Below are positions 1-7,237 of a stretch of 11,907 nucleotides of DNA, one piece after another. The DNA lies in NCBI GenBank assembly GCA_019243895.1, contig JAFATP010000051.1:1-11907 (forward strand), given 5' to 3'. The notes beneath the pieces are model-generated. The model was not told where the DNA came from. It saw only the letters and a list, made by a program, of their open reading frames with translations, and searched no databases. The number at the start of each line of letters is the position of its first letter. Positions within the stretch are counted from its first letter, which is position 1. The position numbers and the translations under genes were made by a program. Source of the DNA: Alphaproteobacteria bacterium. GTDB taxonomy: Bacteria > Pseudomonadota > Alphaproteobacteria > Rickettsiales > SXRF01.

Positions 1-514
1 CGCCCGCGCCGCCGGCCCCTGCCCCGCCGCCAACACCCACGCCGCCGGTCACGCCGATGCCCGTGGAGCCTGTGCTTCCGTTGCCGGTCAATCCGCCGAC
101 GGTGCCGGTGACGCCGGTATTCCCGGTCAGCCCCGCATTGCCGTTAATGCCGGTATTGCCCAGGGCGCCCGCGCTTCCCGTTCCGGAAGCCGTGCCGGTG
201 GCGCCCGTATTGCCGCCGGCGCCGAACGTGGTTGAAGTGGTGCCGATATTGGTATTACCGTTGATGCCGGTGGTGGTGCCCATGGAGCCGCCCATCATGC
301 CGCTGCTGCTTTCCGAATTCATGGTTCCGCTGCCGCTATAGGCGCTGTTGACGCTGGTGCCGGTGCTCACCTGGGCGCATGCCTCATGCGCCAGCGCCAT
401 CATCATGCCGATGCCCGCTGGCAGCATTACCAGCGCCAGGCTGCGCGCATTCTTGCGGGGAGCGGTAAAACCGGAATCATTGGAGGTATGCGAATTGGAG
501 GTATGCGAAGTCAT
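1..514 (-). CDS. Secreted Gly/Thr-rich protein with collagen-like Gly-X-Y run (C-terminus beyond window)
   Basis: I do not recognise a named family. The ATG at 514 is preceded by AAGGGAG about 8 bases upstream, which supports this start. The frame stays open to the window edge (171 residues visible). Residues 1-25 form a long polar n-region ending in basic RKNAR. Residues 26-42 are hydrophobic, and an Ala-Cys-Ala site at 45-47 followed by Gln48 looks like a signal peptidase I site, so export by Sec is likely. There is no lipobox. The mature part starts Ser/Thr/Met/Gly-rich. From about residue 101 it becomes Gly-rich, with nine consecutive Gly-X-Y triplets at 113-139 (such as GNT, GIN, GLT, GVT) and no proline, then poly-Gly/Ala near the edge. 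It could be a surface or matrix protein, or simply low complexity. It lies 119 bases after the hydrolase gene and probably has its own promoter. The long plus-strand frame opposite it is Pro/Val-rich and is the reverse reading of the repeats. Confidence 0.75.
   Translation of the reverse strand, partial: MTSHTSNSHTSNDSGFTAPRKNARSLALVMLPAGIGMMMALAHEACAQVSTGTSVNSAYSGSGTMNSESSSGMMGGSMGTTTGINGNTNIGTTSTTFGAGGNTGATGTASGTGSAGALGNTGINGNAGLTGNTGVTGTVGGLTGNGSTGSTGIGVTGGVGVGGGAGAGGAG
480..509 (-). repeat. Perfect 15-bp tandem duplication in the signal-peptide n-region
   Basis: The 15-base unit TTGGAGGTATGCGAA (plus strand) occurs twice, at 480-494 and 495-509, with no mismatch. Read on the minus strand it gives the pentapeptide Ser-His-Thr-Ser-Asn twice, at residues 3-12 of the secreted protein. 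The duplication is in frame and lengthens the n-region before the hydrophobic core. Confidence 0.9.
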
Positions 515-539
515 AATCAAATCTCCCTTAGCTAAATGG

Positions 540-549
540 TGGACGTCCA
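540..549. promoter_or_regulatory. 10-bp palindrome upstream of the secreted-protein gene
   Basis: TGGACGTCCA is perfectly self-complementary. It lies 25 bases upstream of the ATG at 514, in the 119-base gap between the hydrolase stop and the secreted-protein start. The position suits an operator or a leader hairpin, but a 10-bp palindrome can arise by chance. No convincing -35/-10 pair accompanies it. Confidence 0.2.
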
Positions 550-633
550 TCAAAGGAACGCCCTAGTTAACTATGCCGCCACGCCGGTAGGCAAATAAAT
601 TATCCGTAAGGATGCTCCGCCCGCACTGCGCTT

Positions 634-1800
634 TCACGGCTGCTCCGCACGCTCCTGCGCGCGTATCCACTGCGCAATCTCCGGCCAGGCCGTTTCAAGC
701 GTTTTATGGGCCATGAACAAACCGATATGCCCTCCCGGCACAAGCTTTTTCTGCAACGCCTGCGCAGGCGTTCCCAGATATCGATCGGCATTGAGCACCT
801 GCGGCGGCGGAGTGATGTCGTCCTCCTCGCCCGCCAGCAGATATACGGGGATGGTGATGTCCTTCAAGGAAAGGGCTCTGCCGAGAGCGACAAAATTGCC
901 TAACGCCAGGCGATTTTCCTTGAATATCCACTGCACCGCCTGGAGATAATAAGTGCCGGGGAGATCCACGGGAGATTCATACCACCGCGCGAACTCCTCG
1001 GCGCGCTGCACATAGGCTTTGTCTTCGATATGCGTATATAGATCGACATATTTGTTCAGGTACTGGTCGGTGGGATGCATGCTTTTCCATCCGGCCAGCA
1101 TAAATTTACCGAGCAGGCGGCCGCCGCCGGCCGTCACCAGGTCTTCATAAAAATGCAGGGGCAGCGTCTGCGCCAGCTCTTTCACCTTGCCGTCGCCGAC
1201 GGCGGTATCGATAGGGGAGCCCGCCAGCGTCAGCGTGCGCACCTTGCCGGGAAAGCGCGCCGCATATGCGGCGGACATCCAGCCGCCCTGGCACAGGCCG
1301 ATGAGGTGCGCCTGCCCGCCCAGGTCATCAATGACGACATTCATCTCCTCCAGATAGCTGTCTATGGAGAGGAATTTCATCTCCGCAGAAGCGGATTTCC
1401 AATCGGTGACGTAAAGCCGCTCCAGCCCGTGTTTCTTTAATGTCCGCACCAGGCTCTGCCGCGGCGAGAAATCGGCGATGGTGGCGGAATGGCCGGCATG
1501 GGGCGCATCGATGATCACCGGCAGCCCCTCCGCATGGCTTGCGGAAAAATCCCGCAGATGCATCGTCGTCAACTCCAGCGTCACCGTATTGGGCGTTGAC
1601 CATACGGGCTTCAGGCCCTGGTCGATCTTATAGGCCTCCGCGGCAAAGGAGAGAATCTCCGACGACACGTGCGCGCCCTCGTCCATCCACATTTCGAACA
1701 GATGCATCGGCCAGAACCATGGCACTCCCGCATGCGGGCAGTTTCCCTCGCAATGGCGGCTCGGGGAGGTAGCGCGGGCGGTTTCGGCGGAGGGCGGCAT
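634..1800 (-). CDS. PHA depolymerase/synthase-like alpha/beta hydrolase (PhaZ/PhaC superfamily)
   Basis: Predicted cytoplasmic 388-residue alpha/beta hydrolase related to intracellular polyhydroxyalkanoate depolymerases and PHA synthases. Visible nucleophile elbow G168-L-C170-Q-G172 carries Cys instead of Ser, as in PhaC and in intracellular PhaZ. Asp327 or Asp328 in GEEDDIT and His358 in PGGHIG fit the acid and the base. Other PhaZ-like features are YVTDW at 130-134, AGSPID at 193-198 and a YYLQAVQWIFKENRLA region near 284-299. Length matches the roughly 400-residue depolymerases and is much shorter than class I synthases. The ATG at 1800 has AGGGAA 6-8 bases upstream. The N-terminal 25 residues are atypical, and Met32 is a less likely alternative start. 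The gene follows ackA after 84 bases and may share its transcript. The likely role is release of hydroxyacyl units from storage polymer or another acyl-ester hydrolysis. Whether it degrades or builds polymer cannot be decided from sequence alone. No signal peptide is seen. Confidence 0.8.
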   Translation of the reverse strand: MPPSAETARATSPSRHCEGNCPHAGVPWFWPMHLFEMWMDEGAHVSSEILSFAAEAYKIDQGLKPVWSTPNTVTLELTTMHLRDFSASHAEGLPVIIDAPHAGHSATIADFSPRQSLVRTLKKHGLERLYVTDWKSASAEMKFLSIDSYLEEMNVVIDDLGGQAHLIGLCQGGWMSAAYAARFPGKVRTLTLAGSPIDTAVGDGKVKELAQTLPLHFYEDLVTAGGGRLLGKFMLAGWKSMHPTDQYLNKYVDLYTHIEDKAYVQRAEEFARWYESPVDLPGTYYLQAVQWIFKENRLALGNFVALGRALSLKDITIPVYLLAGEEDDITPPPQVLNADRYLGTPAQALQKKLVPGGHIGLFMAHKTLETAWPEIAQWIRAQERAEQP

Positions 1801-1832
1801 AAACTGTTTCCCTGAATAGGTATGTTTCAGCC

Positions 1833-1860
1833 GTTTTTTCTACACCGGTAATAAAAAAAC
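1833..1860. repeat. A/T-run inverted repeat between ackA and the hydrolase gene
   Basis: GTTTTTT at 1833-1839 is mirrored by AAAAAAC at 1854-1860 around a spacer containing the palindrome ACCGGT. This AT-rich element fills much of the 84-base gap. On the minus strand the T run comes 25-31 bases after the ackA stop, preceded only by a weak GCC/GGC stem, so a terminator is not convincing. It may be a regulatory or weak termination region. Confidence 0.3.
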
Positions 1861-1884
1861 AATGGGGCCTATTCTTCGGCATGC

Positions 1885-3003
1885 TCACCCGCTCAGCAGC
1901 CGGTGTGTCTCCCGGGCGATCATCCATTGCTCGCGCGTCCGCGTCACCAGCACTTTCACGCGGGAATCCGCCGTCTGAATCTGCGGCGCTTCGAACCCCT
2001 CCAGCTTCACCGCCGCGTTGGCGTCATGGTCAAGGACGATGCCCAGGCATTCCAGCCCTTCGCAGATGCGGCGGCGCATCAACGCGGAGTTCTCGCCGAT
2101 ACCGGCGGTGAAGGAAAGCGCCTCCACCCCGCCCATTGCCGCCGCATAAGCGCCGATATATTTACGCGCGCGATAAGCATAAACGTCAATGGCCAGCTCC
2201 GCCCGCGCATCTTTCTGCGCCGCGCGCCGCTCGATATCGCGCAGGTCGTTGCCGATGCCGGAAAGCGCGGCCAGCCCGCTGCGGTGATACAGCGCATCCT
2301 CCACCTCCGCGGGCGAAAGCGCCTGCGTGCGGTTCAGATAGGCGAAAACGCCGGGATCCACGTCGCCGCTGCGCGTGCCCATCACCAGCCCTTCCAGCGC
2401 GGTCATCCCCATGGACGTGTCCACCGATACGCCGCGGTTAATGGCGCATACGCTGGCGCCGTTGCCGAGATGACAGCTGATAAGGCGGAATTGCGAGGCG
2501 GGCATGGCCAGCTCCGCCGCCACCCGCTCCATCATGTATTGGTGGGAGGTGCCGTGGAACCCGTAGCGCCGCACCCCGGCATCCCGCCAGCGTTCCGGCA
2601 CCGCATAGGTGGTGGCGCGCGCGGGCATGGCCTGATGGAACGCCGTATCGAATACGGCGATCTGCGGCACGCCGGGCCAGGTTTCAGCCGCTATCGCAAT
2701 CCCCGCAATGGCGGGCGGGTTATGCAGCGGCGCCAGCGGCACGCAGTCCTTAATGTCGGCCATCACCTCCGCGTTCAGCGTCACCGCATCGCGAAACTTC
2801 ATGCCGCCGTGCGCCACGCGGTGGCCGACGGCGTCGACCTGCGCCGCATTCTTTTCCCGCAGCAGGGCGGGGATGGCGGCGACGGCCTCCTCCACCGAGG
2901 CGATTTTCTCCATTTCATGCTCGAAGCGCTGCTCGCCGGACGGCATGTCGAACACGCTCAGCTTCACGGAAGAGCTTCCGGCATTGATGACAAGAATGCG
3001 CAT
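1885..3003 (-). CDS. ackA: Acetate kinase
   Basis: Reversible phosphotransfer between ATP and acetate (acetyl phosphate + ADP to acetate + ATP), in the cytoplasm, partner of Pta. Family motifs are all present: N-terminal LVINAGSSSVK (Asn7), HRVAHGG (Arg62), LHNPP (His94), FDTAFHQ (catalytic Asp119), YGFHGTSH (His150), HLGNGAS (His178), MGTRSGDVDPG (Arg211), FTAGIGENS (299-307) and Glu358 near the C-terminus. They align with the known active-site residues of Methanosarcina AckA at nearly constant offset, so the enzyme should be active. The product is 372 residues, slightly compact for a family usually near 400. The ATG at 3003 is chosen because LVINAGSSS must start the first beta strand; an upstream extension would run into the ATPase gene. 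No Shine-Dalgarno is obvious. The start lies 10 bases after the ATPase stop, so translational coupling is likely. Confidence 0.97.
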   Translation of the reverse strand: MRILVINAGSSSVKLSVFDMPSGEQRFEHEMEKIASVEEAVAAIPALLREKNAAQVDAVGHRVAHGGMKFRDAVTLNAEVMADIKDCVPLAPLHNPPAIAGIAIAAETWPGVPQIAVFDTAFHQAMPARATTYAVPERWRDAGVRRYGFHGTSHQYMMERVAAELAMPASQFRLISCHLGNGASVCAINRGVSVDTSMGMTALEGLVMGTRSGDVDPGVFAYLNRTQALSPAEVEDALYHRSGLAALSGIGNDLRDIERRAAQKDARAELAIDVYAYRARKYIGAYAAAMGGVEALSFTAGIGENSALMRRRICEGLECLGIVLDHDANAAVKLEGFEAPQIQTADSRVKVLVTRTREQWMIARETHRLLSG

Positions 3004-3013
3004 GGAGTTTCTG

Positions 3014-4315
3014 TTACGCCGTGGGATTTTCCAGGCTGAAGGTTTCGGTATTGTCGTTATAGGCGAACAGCTCCGCATAACGCGCCCAGCTGGTGACGGA
3101 GTTCAAGGCTTCGCTGGCCTCATGCTCGGACATATAATCCTCCAGCTGCGCCAGGAAGCGGATGCGCGGCGCATGATTGCCGGGCCGGTCCTGCAGCACG
3201 CGATGGATATAGGCGGCAAGCGGCGCGTTCTGCAACAGATGCTCGGCGAAAATCTGCTTGCGGCGCTGCGTGTCCGCATCGGCGAAGGCTTTTCCGGCGG
3301 TGGTGAGGTGTATGTCGCCCTCCCTGACTTCGGCAAATTTCAGCAGCTGCATTGCCTCGGCGATCTGCAGCACCTCTTCCGTGCTTAATCCCAGCGCATG
3401 ATCCAGCGCGGGCAGATCGGCGCGGCCGTGATAGGGCGGCCCGGCCAGCGCTTCCATCAGCCCCGCCAGGCGGTTGGGCGACACGCGCGGCAGGTTCTCA
3501 TACATGCCGCGCTCAATGGATTTGCCGGCGGCGCTATAGCCCCCTTGCGCCATGCCGGAGGTCATGAACGTGTAAATCTCCTCCACCATGTCGCGGAACG
3601 CCGAAGCCTGGCGGTCGCGCGGGTGGGGCATGTTCACCTTGATCTCCGCCGCAATCCTGCCGGGGTTCGCCGCGAAGATGATGATGCGGTCGGACATCAG
3701 CACCGCTTCCTCGATGTTATGCGTCACCAGAAGCACCGATTTGAGCGGCATTTTTTTCTCCACCCACAAATCCAGGAAATCGGTTTTCAGCGTTTCCGCC
3801 GTCAGCACGTCCAGCGCGGAAAAAGGCTCGTCCATCAGGAGGAGCTCCGGGTTGACCACCAGCGCCCGCGCGAACCCCACGCGCTGCTTCATGCCGCCGG
3901 AAAGCTCGCGCGGATAAGCGGATTCATATCCGTCAAGCCCGATCAGGTCAATCGCCTCCAGCGCGCGCTTGCGCTTCTCCTTTTCGGAAACGCCCAGCGC
4001 CTCCAGGCCGAGCTGCACATTGTCCAGCACGGTAAGCCAGGGAAAAAGCGCGAAAGTCTGGAATACCATCGCAATGTCCAGCTCCTTCTTGGACACGGCG
4101 TGCTCGCGCAGCGTCACCGTGCCGGAGCTGGGGCGGATCAACCCTGCAATGATACGCAGCAGCGTGGATTTGCCGGAGCCGGACTTGCCAAGCAATCCCA
4201 GGATTTCGCCGCTATGCAGCGTGAGGTTCACATTTTCCAGCACGCGCAGCGGGCGGCCTTCCGCCTTGGGAAAATACTGAATGATGTGGTTAAGCTCCAG
4301 CAGCGGCGTTTCCAT
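3014..4315 (-). CDS. NitT/TauT-family ABC transporter ATPase with C-terminal AAA-associated domain
   Basis: ATPase subunit of a predicted importer, acting on the cytoplasmic face with the fused permease encoded just upstream. Visible motifs: Walker A GKSGSGKST (43-51), Q-loop Gln86, signature LSGGMKQR (138-145), Walker B LLLMDEP (158-164), D-loop SALD, switch His199 in VTHN. The first 240 residues resemble nitrate, sulfonate and taurine importer ATPases (SsuB/TauB/NrtD type). Residues about 270-433 are an extra domain that fits the ABC-transporter C-terminal AAA-associated domain (PF09821) in position and character; I assign it from memory. Length 433 is well above the 250-270 of plain family members. 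The start ATG has GAGGG 3-4 bases upstream, overlapping the permease stop, with a 6-base intergenic gap. ackA follows after 10 bases. Substrate unknown; no substrate-binding protein gene is in the window. Confidence 0.93.
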   Translation of the reverse strand: METPLLELNHIIQYFPKAEGRPLRVLENVNLTLHSGEILGLLGKSGSGKSTLLRIIAGLIRPSSGTVTLREHAVSKKELDIAMVFQTFALFPWLTVLDNVQLGLEALGVSEKEKRKRALEAIDLIGLDGYESAYPRELSGGMKQRVGFARALVVNPELLLMDEPFSALDVLTAETLKTDFLDLWVEKKMPLKSVLLVTHNIEEAVLMSDRIIIFAANPGRIAAEIKVNMPHPRDRQASAFRDMVEEIYTFMTSGMAQGGYSAAGKSIERGMYENLPRVSPNRLAGLMEALAGPPYHGRADLPALDHALGLSTEEVLQIAEAMQLLKFAEVREGDIHLTTAGKAFADADTQRRKQIFAEHLLQNAPLAAYIHRVLQDRPGNHAPRIRFLAQLEDYMSEHEASEALNSVTSWARYAELFAYNDNTETFSLENPTA

Positions 4316-4321
4316 GTTCCC

Positions 4322-6028
4322 TCAATCGAATCGCAGTTTTTTCGCGGCCATTTCATATATGGGCCGCCAGAACAGCCGGTTTAACAATACCACCGCCAGC
4401 GACATCATGCCCACGCCCAGCGCGATATGCGCGAAGTCGCCGGCCTGCGTCATCTGCGCGATATAGGCGCCAAGCCCTTCCGCCACATAGCTCTGGTCGC
4501 CCCAGCTCACCGCTTCCGCCACGATGCTGGCATTCCATGCGCCGCCGGAAGCCGTTATAGCGCCGGTAACGAAATAAGGGAAGATGCCCGGCAGCATCAC
4601 CTTGCGCCACCACAGCCAGCCCCGGATGCGGAAATTGGACGCCGCCTCGCGCAGATCATTGGGAAAGGCGGAGGCGCCCGCAATGACGTTGAAAAGAATA
4701 TACCATTGCGTGCCCAGGATCATCAGCGGGCTCAGCCAGAGATCCGGGTTCAGCGCATAGCGGGAGATCACCACCACCGCCAGCGGGAACAGCAGATTGG
4801 CGGGAAACGCCGCCAGAAACTGCGCCGCCGGCTGCACCAGCTCCGCAAGTTTCGGCCTCAGCCCGATATACACCCCCAGCGGCACCCATATCAGCGACGC
4901 CAGAATAATCAGCACGATCACCCGCGCCAGGGTGATGCCCGCCAGCAGCGCCACCTGCGCCACGTCACGCCATTCCACGCTGGTGGTGAAAAAAATCATC
5001 ACATGGCGCCAGGCCACCACCGCCGCCAGCAGCAGCAGGGCATACCACAGGTAATCGAACAGCCGGGCCTCGGCGGCGGAGAAGGAAATGGGCGCGCGCG
5101 GCCGGAACAAGGGAATGCGCATCAGCACATGGCCGAGCCGGCCCACGGGAGCAAACAGTCTTTTAACCGGCCTGCTTTTGGCGAACAGCATTAACAGCCA
5201 GGAGTTCGGCGCCACCTGCGACGCGGTGAGCTCATAGCGGAATTTATCCGACCACGCCACCAGCGGGCGGAACATCAGCTGGTCATACAGCAGGATCACC
5301 ACCATCATGGCGCCGATGGCGTAAAAAATGGCGGCGAGGTTTTGCTTCTGGATGGCCAGCGAGATGTAGGAGCCGATGCCGGGCAGCATGATCTGCTGGT
5401 GGCCGACGGTGATGGCCTCCGACGCCACCACGAAGAACCATCCGCCGGACATGGACATCATGGTGTTCCAGATCAGGCCCGGCATGGCGTAAGGCAGCTC
5501 CATCTTCCAGAATTTCTGCCAGCCGGAAAGCCGGAACACGAACGCCGCCTCATCCATGTCGCGCGGGGTGGATTTCAGCGACTGATACAGGCTGAAGGTC
5601 ATGTTCCACGCCTGTGAGGTGAAGATGGCGAAGATGGCCGCGCATTCCACCCCCAGCACGCGCCCCGGAAACAAGGCGATAAATCCGGTCACGGTGAAGG
5701 AGATATAGCCCAGCACCGGCACCGATTGCAGAATGTCCAGCAACGGCACCAGAATCTGCCCCGCCTTACGGTTCTTCGCGGCGAGCGTGGCATAAATCAG
5801 CGTGAACGCCAGCGAGACCACCACGGCGATCAGCATGCGCAGCGTGGTGCGCAGCGCGTACGCCGGCAGATGCCGCGGCGCCAGGCTGATGGGGGTTTGG
5901 TCCAGATGGCTGATCGGCGCGGAAAGCTGCGCCCCGCCCCACGCCAGGAAGACCAGGAAAGTGGCCACGATGGTGAATGCCAGCGCATCGAACCAGCGTT
6001 GCCGTTTCTTTTGGTGTGTGAGGCTCAT
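4322..6028 (-). CDS. Fused two-domain ABC transporter permease (BPD_transp_1 x2)
   Basis: Inner-membrane permease of the importer whose ATPase gene follows 6 bases downstream. The 568 residues contain two homologous permease halves. Half one spans about 55-260, with an EAA loop starting Glu160, Gly169 and Leu-Pro at 178-179. Half two spans about 350-560, with an EAA loop starting Glu461, Gly470 and Leu-Pro at 479-480. Each half has several hydrophobic segments plus one leading helix (about 14-31 and 325-345), so one polypeptide can supply the whole membrane pore. Both EAA loops are intact and should dock the ATPase. The linker at 260-320 is basic and contains no recognised domain. I chose the ATG at 6028 because AGAGGAG lies 11 bases upstream. 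An in-frame ATG at 6064 and GTG at 6091 add 12 or 21 residues but lack a clear ribosome site. Cargo unknown; nitrate/sulfonate/taurine-type importers are the nearest relatives by architecture. Confidence 0.9.
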   Translation of the reverse strand: MSLTHQKKRQRWFDALAFTIVATFLVFLAWGGAQLSAPISHLDQTPISLAPRHLPAYALRTTLRMLIAVVVSLAFTLIYATLAAKNRKAGQILVPLLDILQSVPVLGYISFTVTGFIALFPGRVLGVECAAIFAIFTSQAWNMTFSLYQSLKSTPRDMDEAAFVFRLSGWQKFWKMELPYAMPGLIWNTMMSMSGGWFFVVASEAITVGHQQIMLPGIGSYISLAIQKQNLAAIFYAIGAMMVVILLYDQLMFRPLVAWSDKFRYELTASQVAPNSWLLMLFAKSRPVKRLFAPVGRLGHVLMRIPLFRPRAPISFSAAEARLFDYLWYALLLLAAVVAWRHVMIFFTTSVEWRDVAQVALLAGITLARVIVLIILASLIWVPLGVYIGLRPKLAELVQPAAQFLAAFPANLLFPLAVVVISRYALNPDLWLSPLMILGTQWYILFNVIAGASAFPNDLREAASNFRIRGWLWWRKVMLPGIFPYFVTGAITASGGAWNASIVAEAVSWGDQSYVAEGLGAYIAQMTQAGDFAHIALGVGMMSLAVVLLNRLFWRPIYEMAAKKLRFD

Positions 6029-6109
6029 GGACGCGCCCGCTCCTCTGCTTTCCCGAGCCACCATAGATAGGCGCGCGGCAGAAGCAAGCACGGATGGTCA
6101 TGTTGCTAC

Positions 6110-6135
6110 ATAATACCGGATGTGTTCGGTATTAT
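6110..6135. promoter_or_regulatory. Perfect 9-bp inverted repeat (ATAATACCG), candidate operator for the permease-ATPase-ackA operon
   Basis: ATAATACCG at 6110-6118 and its exact complement CGGTATTAT at 6127-6135 flank an 8-base spacer. The element is 82 bases upstream of the permease ATG, inside the 200-base gap after pta. A third copy of the half-site lies at 6198-6206. It shares the 11-mer ATAATACCGGA with the left arm and the 11-mer TGATAATACCG with the right arm read on the minus strand. This fits binding of a dimeric regulator, with TATTAT possibly overlapping a -10 element. No regulator gene is in the window, and no T tract follows, so a terminator is unlikely. Confidence 0.5.
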
Positions 6136-6197
6136 CAGGCAAACCGGACAAGATTTCCAGCTACGATTGCGATAAGCTGCCCGCATGGCAGAATCTG

Positions 6198-6206
6198 ATA
6201 ATACCG
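6198..6206 (+). promoter_or_regulatory. Third ATAATACCG half-site
   Basis: An isolated copy of the half-site of the inverted repeat, 22 bases after the pta stop (transcription runs leftward). The identity with the two other copies extends to 11 bases in each comparison. It also overlaps a small inverted repeat, CCGGA at 6204-6208 with TCCGG at 6215-6219. It could be an auxiliary operator or a chance duplicate. Confidence 0.35.
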
Positions 6207-6228
6207 GAAATTTATCCGGCCCGGAGCC

Positions 6229-7182
6229 TTACGGCGGCGTCGCCCGCCTATTGCGCCGTGCGTCCGCCATCAGCACCGCCAGCGCGCAGGAGCCGATGCG
6301 GGATTCCACCCCGTCCGAGCGGCTAGTGAGCACGATCGGCACGCGCGCGCCGAGAATCACCCCCGCCGAGGACGTCTGCGACAGCAAGATAAGCTGCTTG
6401 GCCAGAATGTTGCCGGATTCCAGGTCGGGCGCCAGGAAAATATCCGCATCCCCCGCCACGGGCGAATGGATCTCCTTGATTCTGGCCGCCTCGGCGCTGA
6501 TGGCGTTATCGAACGCCAGCGGCCCGTCAACGATGGCCCCCGCAATCTGCCCGCGGTCGGCCATTTTGCACAGGCAGGCGGCATCCACGGTGGATTGCAG
6601 CGCCGGGTTGACGGTTTCCACCGCCGACAGCGCCGCCACCTTAGGCGCGATGGGGCGCTCGCTGATAGCGATCAGCAGATCCACGGCGTTCTGTACGATG
6701 TCGCGTTTGGTGAGCAGGTTGGGGGCGATGTTGATGGCGGCATCGGTGATGAGGAAAGGCTTATGGTAATGCTCGGTGGCCATGGCGAACACATGGCTGA
6801 TGCGCCGCTCGGTGCGCAGGCCGCTTTCCGGCCTCACCACCTCGCTCATCAGCTCATCGGTGTGCAGGCTGCCCTTCATCAGCCCTTCCACCTTGCCGTC
6901 GCGCGCCATTTCCACCGCCGCCTGCGCTGCGGCGTGGCTGTGCGGCACGTCCACGAGGGGATAAGCGGAGATATCCCACCCGCCTTTTTCCGCCAGCGCT
7001 TCAATCTTATAGCGCGGCCCCACCAGCACCGGCTCGATCAACCCTTCGCGCTGCGCGTCGACGGCGCCGAGCAGGGCCTCCGCGCTGCACGGATGCACCA
7101 CCGCGGTGCGCATGGCCTGCTTGCCCTTGGCGCGCTCAAGGAAATGCTTTTTGATCAGGTCGATATTTATTTTCGTCTGCAT
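6229..7182 (-). CDS. pta: Phosphate acetyltransferase (Pta/Ptb family), stand-alone
   Basis: Transfers an acetyl (or other short acyl) group between CoA and phosphate, making the acetyl phosphate used by AckA; cytoplasmic. The 317 residues cover the full PTA_PTB domain. Recognisable stretches are LMKGSLHTDELM (101-112), GLRTERRISHVF (121-132), ITDAAINIAP (145-154), LSAVETVNP (185-193), CKMADRGQIAGAIVDGPLAFDN (205-226), SPVAGDADI (240-248) and GARVPIVLTSRSD (278-290). The sequence resembles the C-terminal half of MaoC-Pta fusion proteins (roughly 470 residues), but the MaoC hydratase domain is absent. Stand-alone Pta of about this length is known in rhizobia. The ATG at 7182 has AGGAG about 10 bases upstream, and AGGGG closer. 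It lies 55 bases after the SDR stop and 200 bases before the permease start. Activity on butyryl-CoA (Ptb) cannot be excluded. Confidence 0.92.
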   Translation of the reverse strand: MQTKINIDLIKKHFLERAKGKQAMRTAVVHPCSAEALLGAVDAQREGLIEPVLVGPRYKIEALAEKGGWDISAYPLVDVPHSHAAAQAAVEMARDGKVEGLMKGSLHTDELMSEVVRPESGLRTERRISHVFAMATEHYHKPFLITDAAINIAPNLLTKRDIVQNAVDLLIAISERPIAPKVAALSAVETVNPALQSTVDAACLCKMADRGQIAGAIVDGPLAFDNAISAEAARIKEIHSPVAGDADIFLAPDLESGNILAKQLILLSQTSSAGVILGARVPIVLTSRSDGVESRIGSCALAVLMADARRNRRATPP

Positions 7183-7237
7183 CCGCCCCTGTCTCCTGAC
7201 CCTAAGCTAACCCCGCAACGCGCCTTTCTCAAGGCAT

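Noticed and set aside
57..341. Plus-strand Pro/Val-rich frame at the left edge
   Set aside because: It is the reverse reading of the Gly/Thr/Asn codons of the minus-strand secreted protein, which has a ribosome site and a signal peptide.
556..595. Minus-strand promoter TTGCCT-15-TAGTTA before the secreted-protein gene
   Set aside because: The spacing is too short and the matches are weak; not distinguishable from chance.
3004..3078. Longer acetate kinase start at 3078 (25 extra residues)
   Set aside because: The extension overlaps the ATPase gene and precedes the conserved first strand LVINAGSSS, which should lie at the N-terminus.
1903..4384. Long plus-strand frames opposite ackA and the ATPase (378 and 328 codons)
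   Set aside because: They are His/Arg/Gln-rich with no motif, and lie opposite fully motif-supported genes; typical of GC-rich antisense frames.
6177..6191. Hairpin CTGCC-CGCAT-GGCAG after pta as a terminator
   Set aside because: The stem is only 5 bp and no T tract follows on the minus strand.
7222..7235. Hairpin GCCTT-TCTC-AAGGC between the SDR and pta genes as a terminator
   Set aside because: A 5-bp stem with no T run after it; the genes may be read through. It might be a small leader structure.
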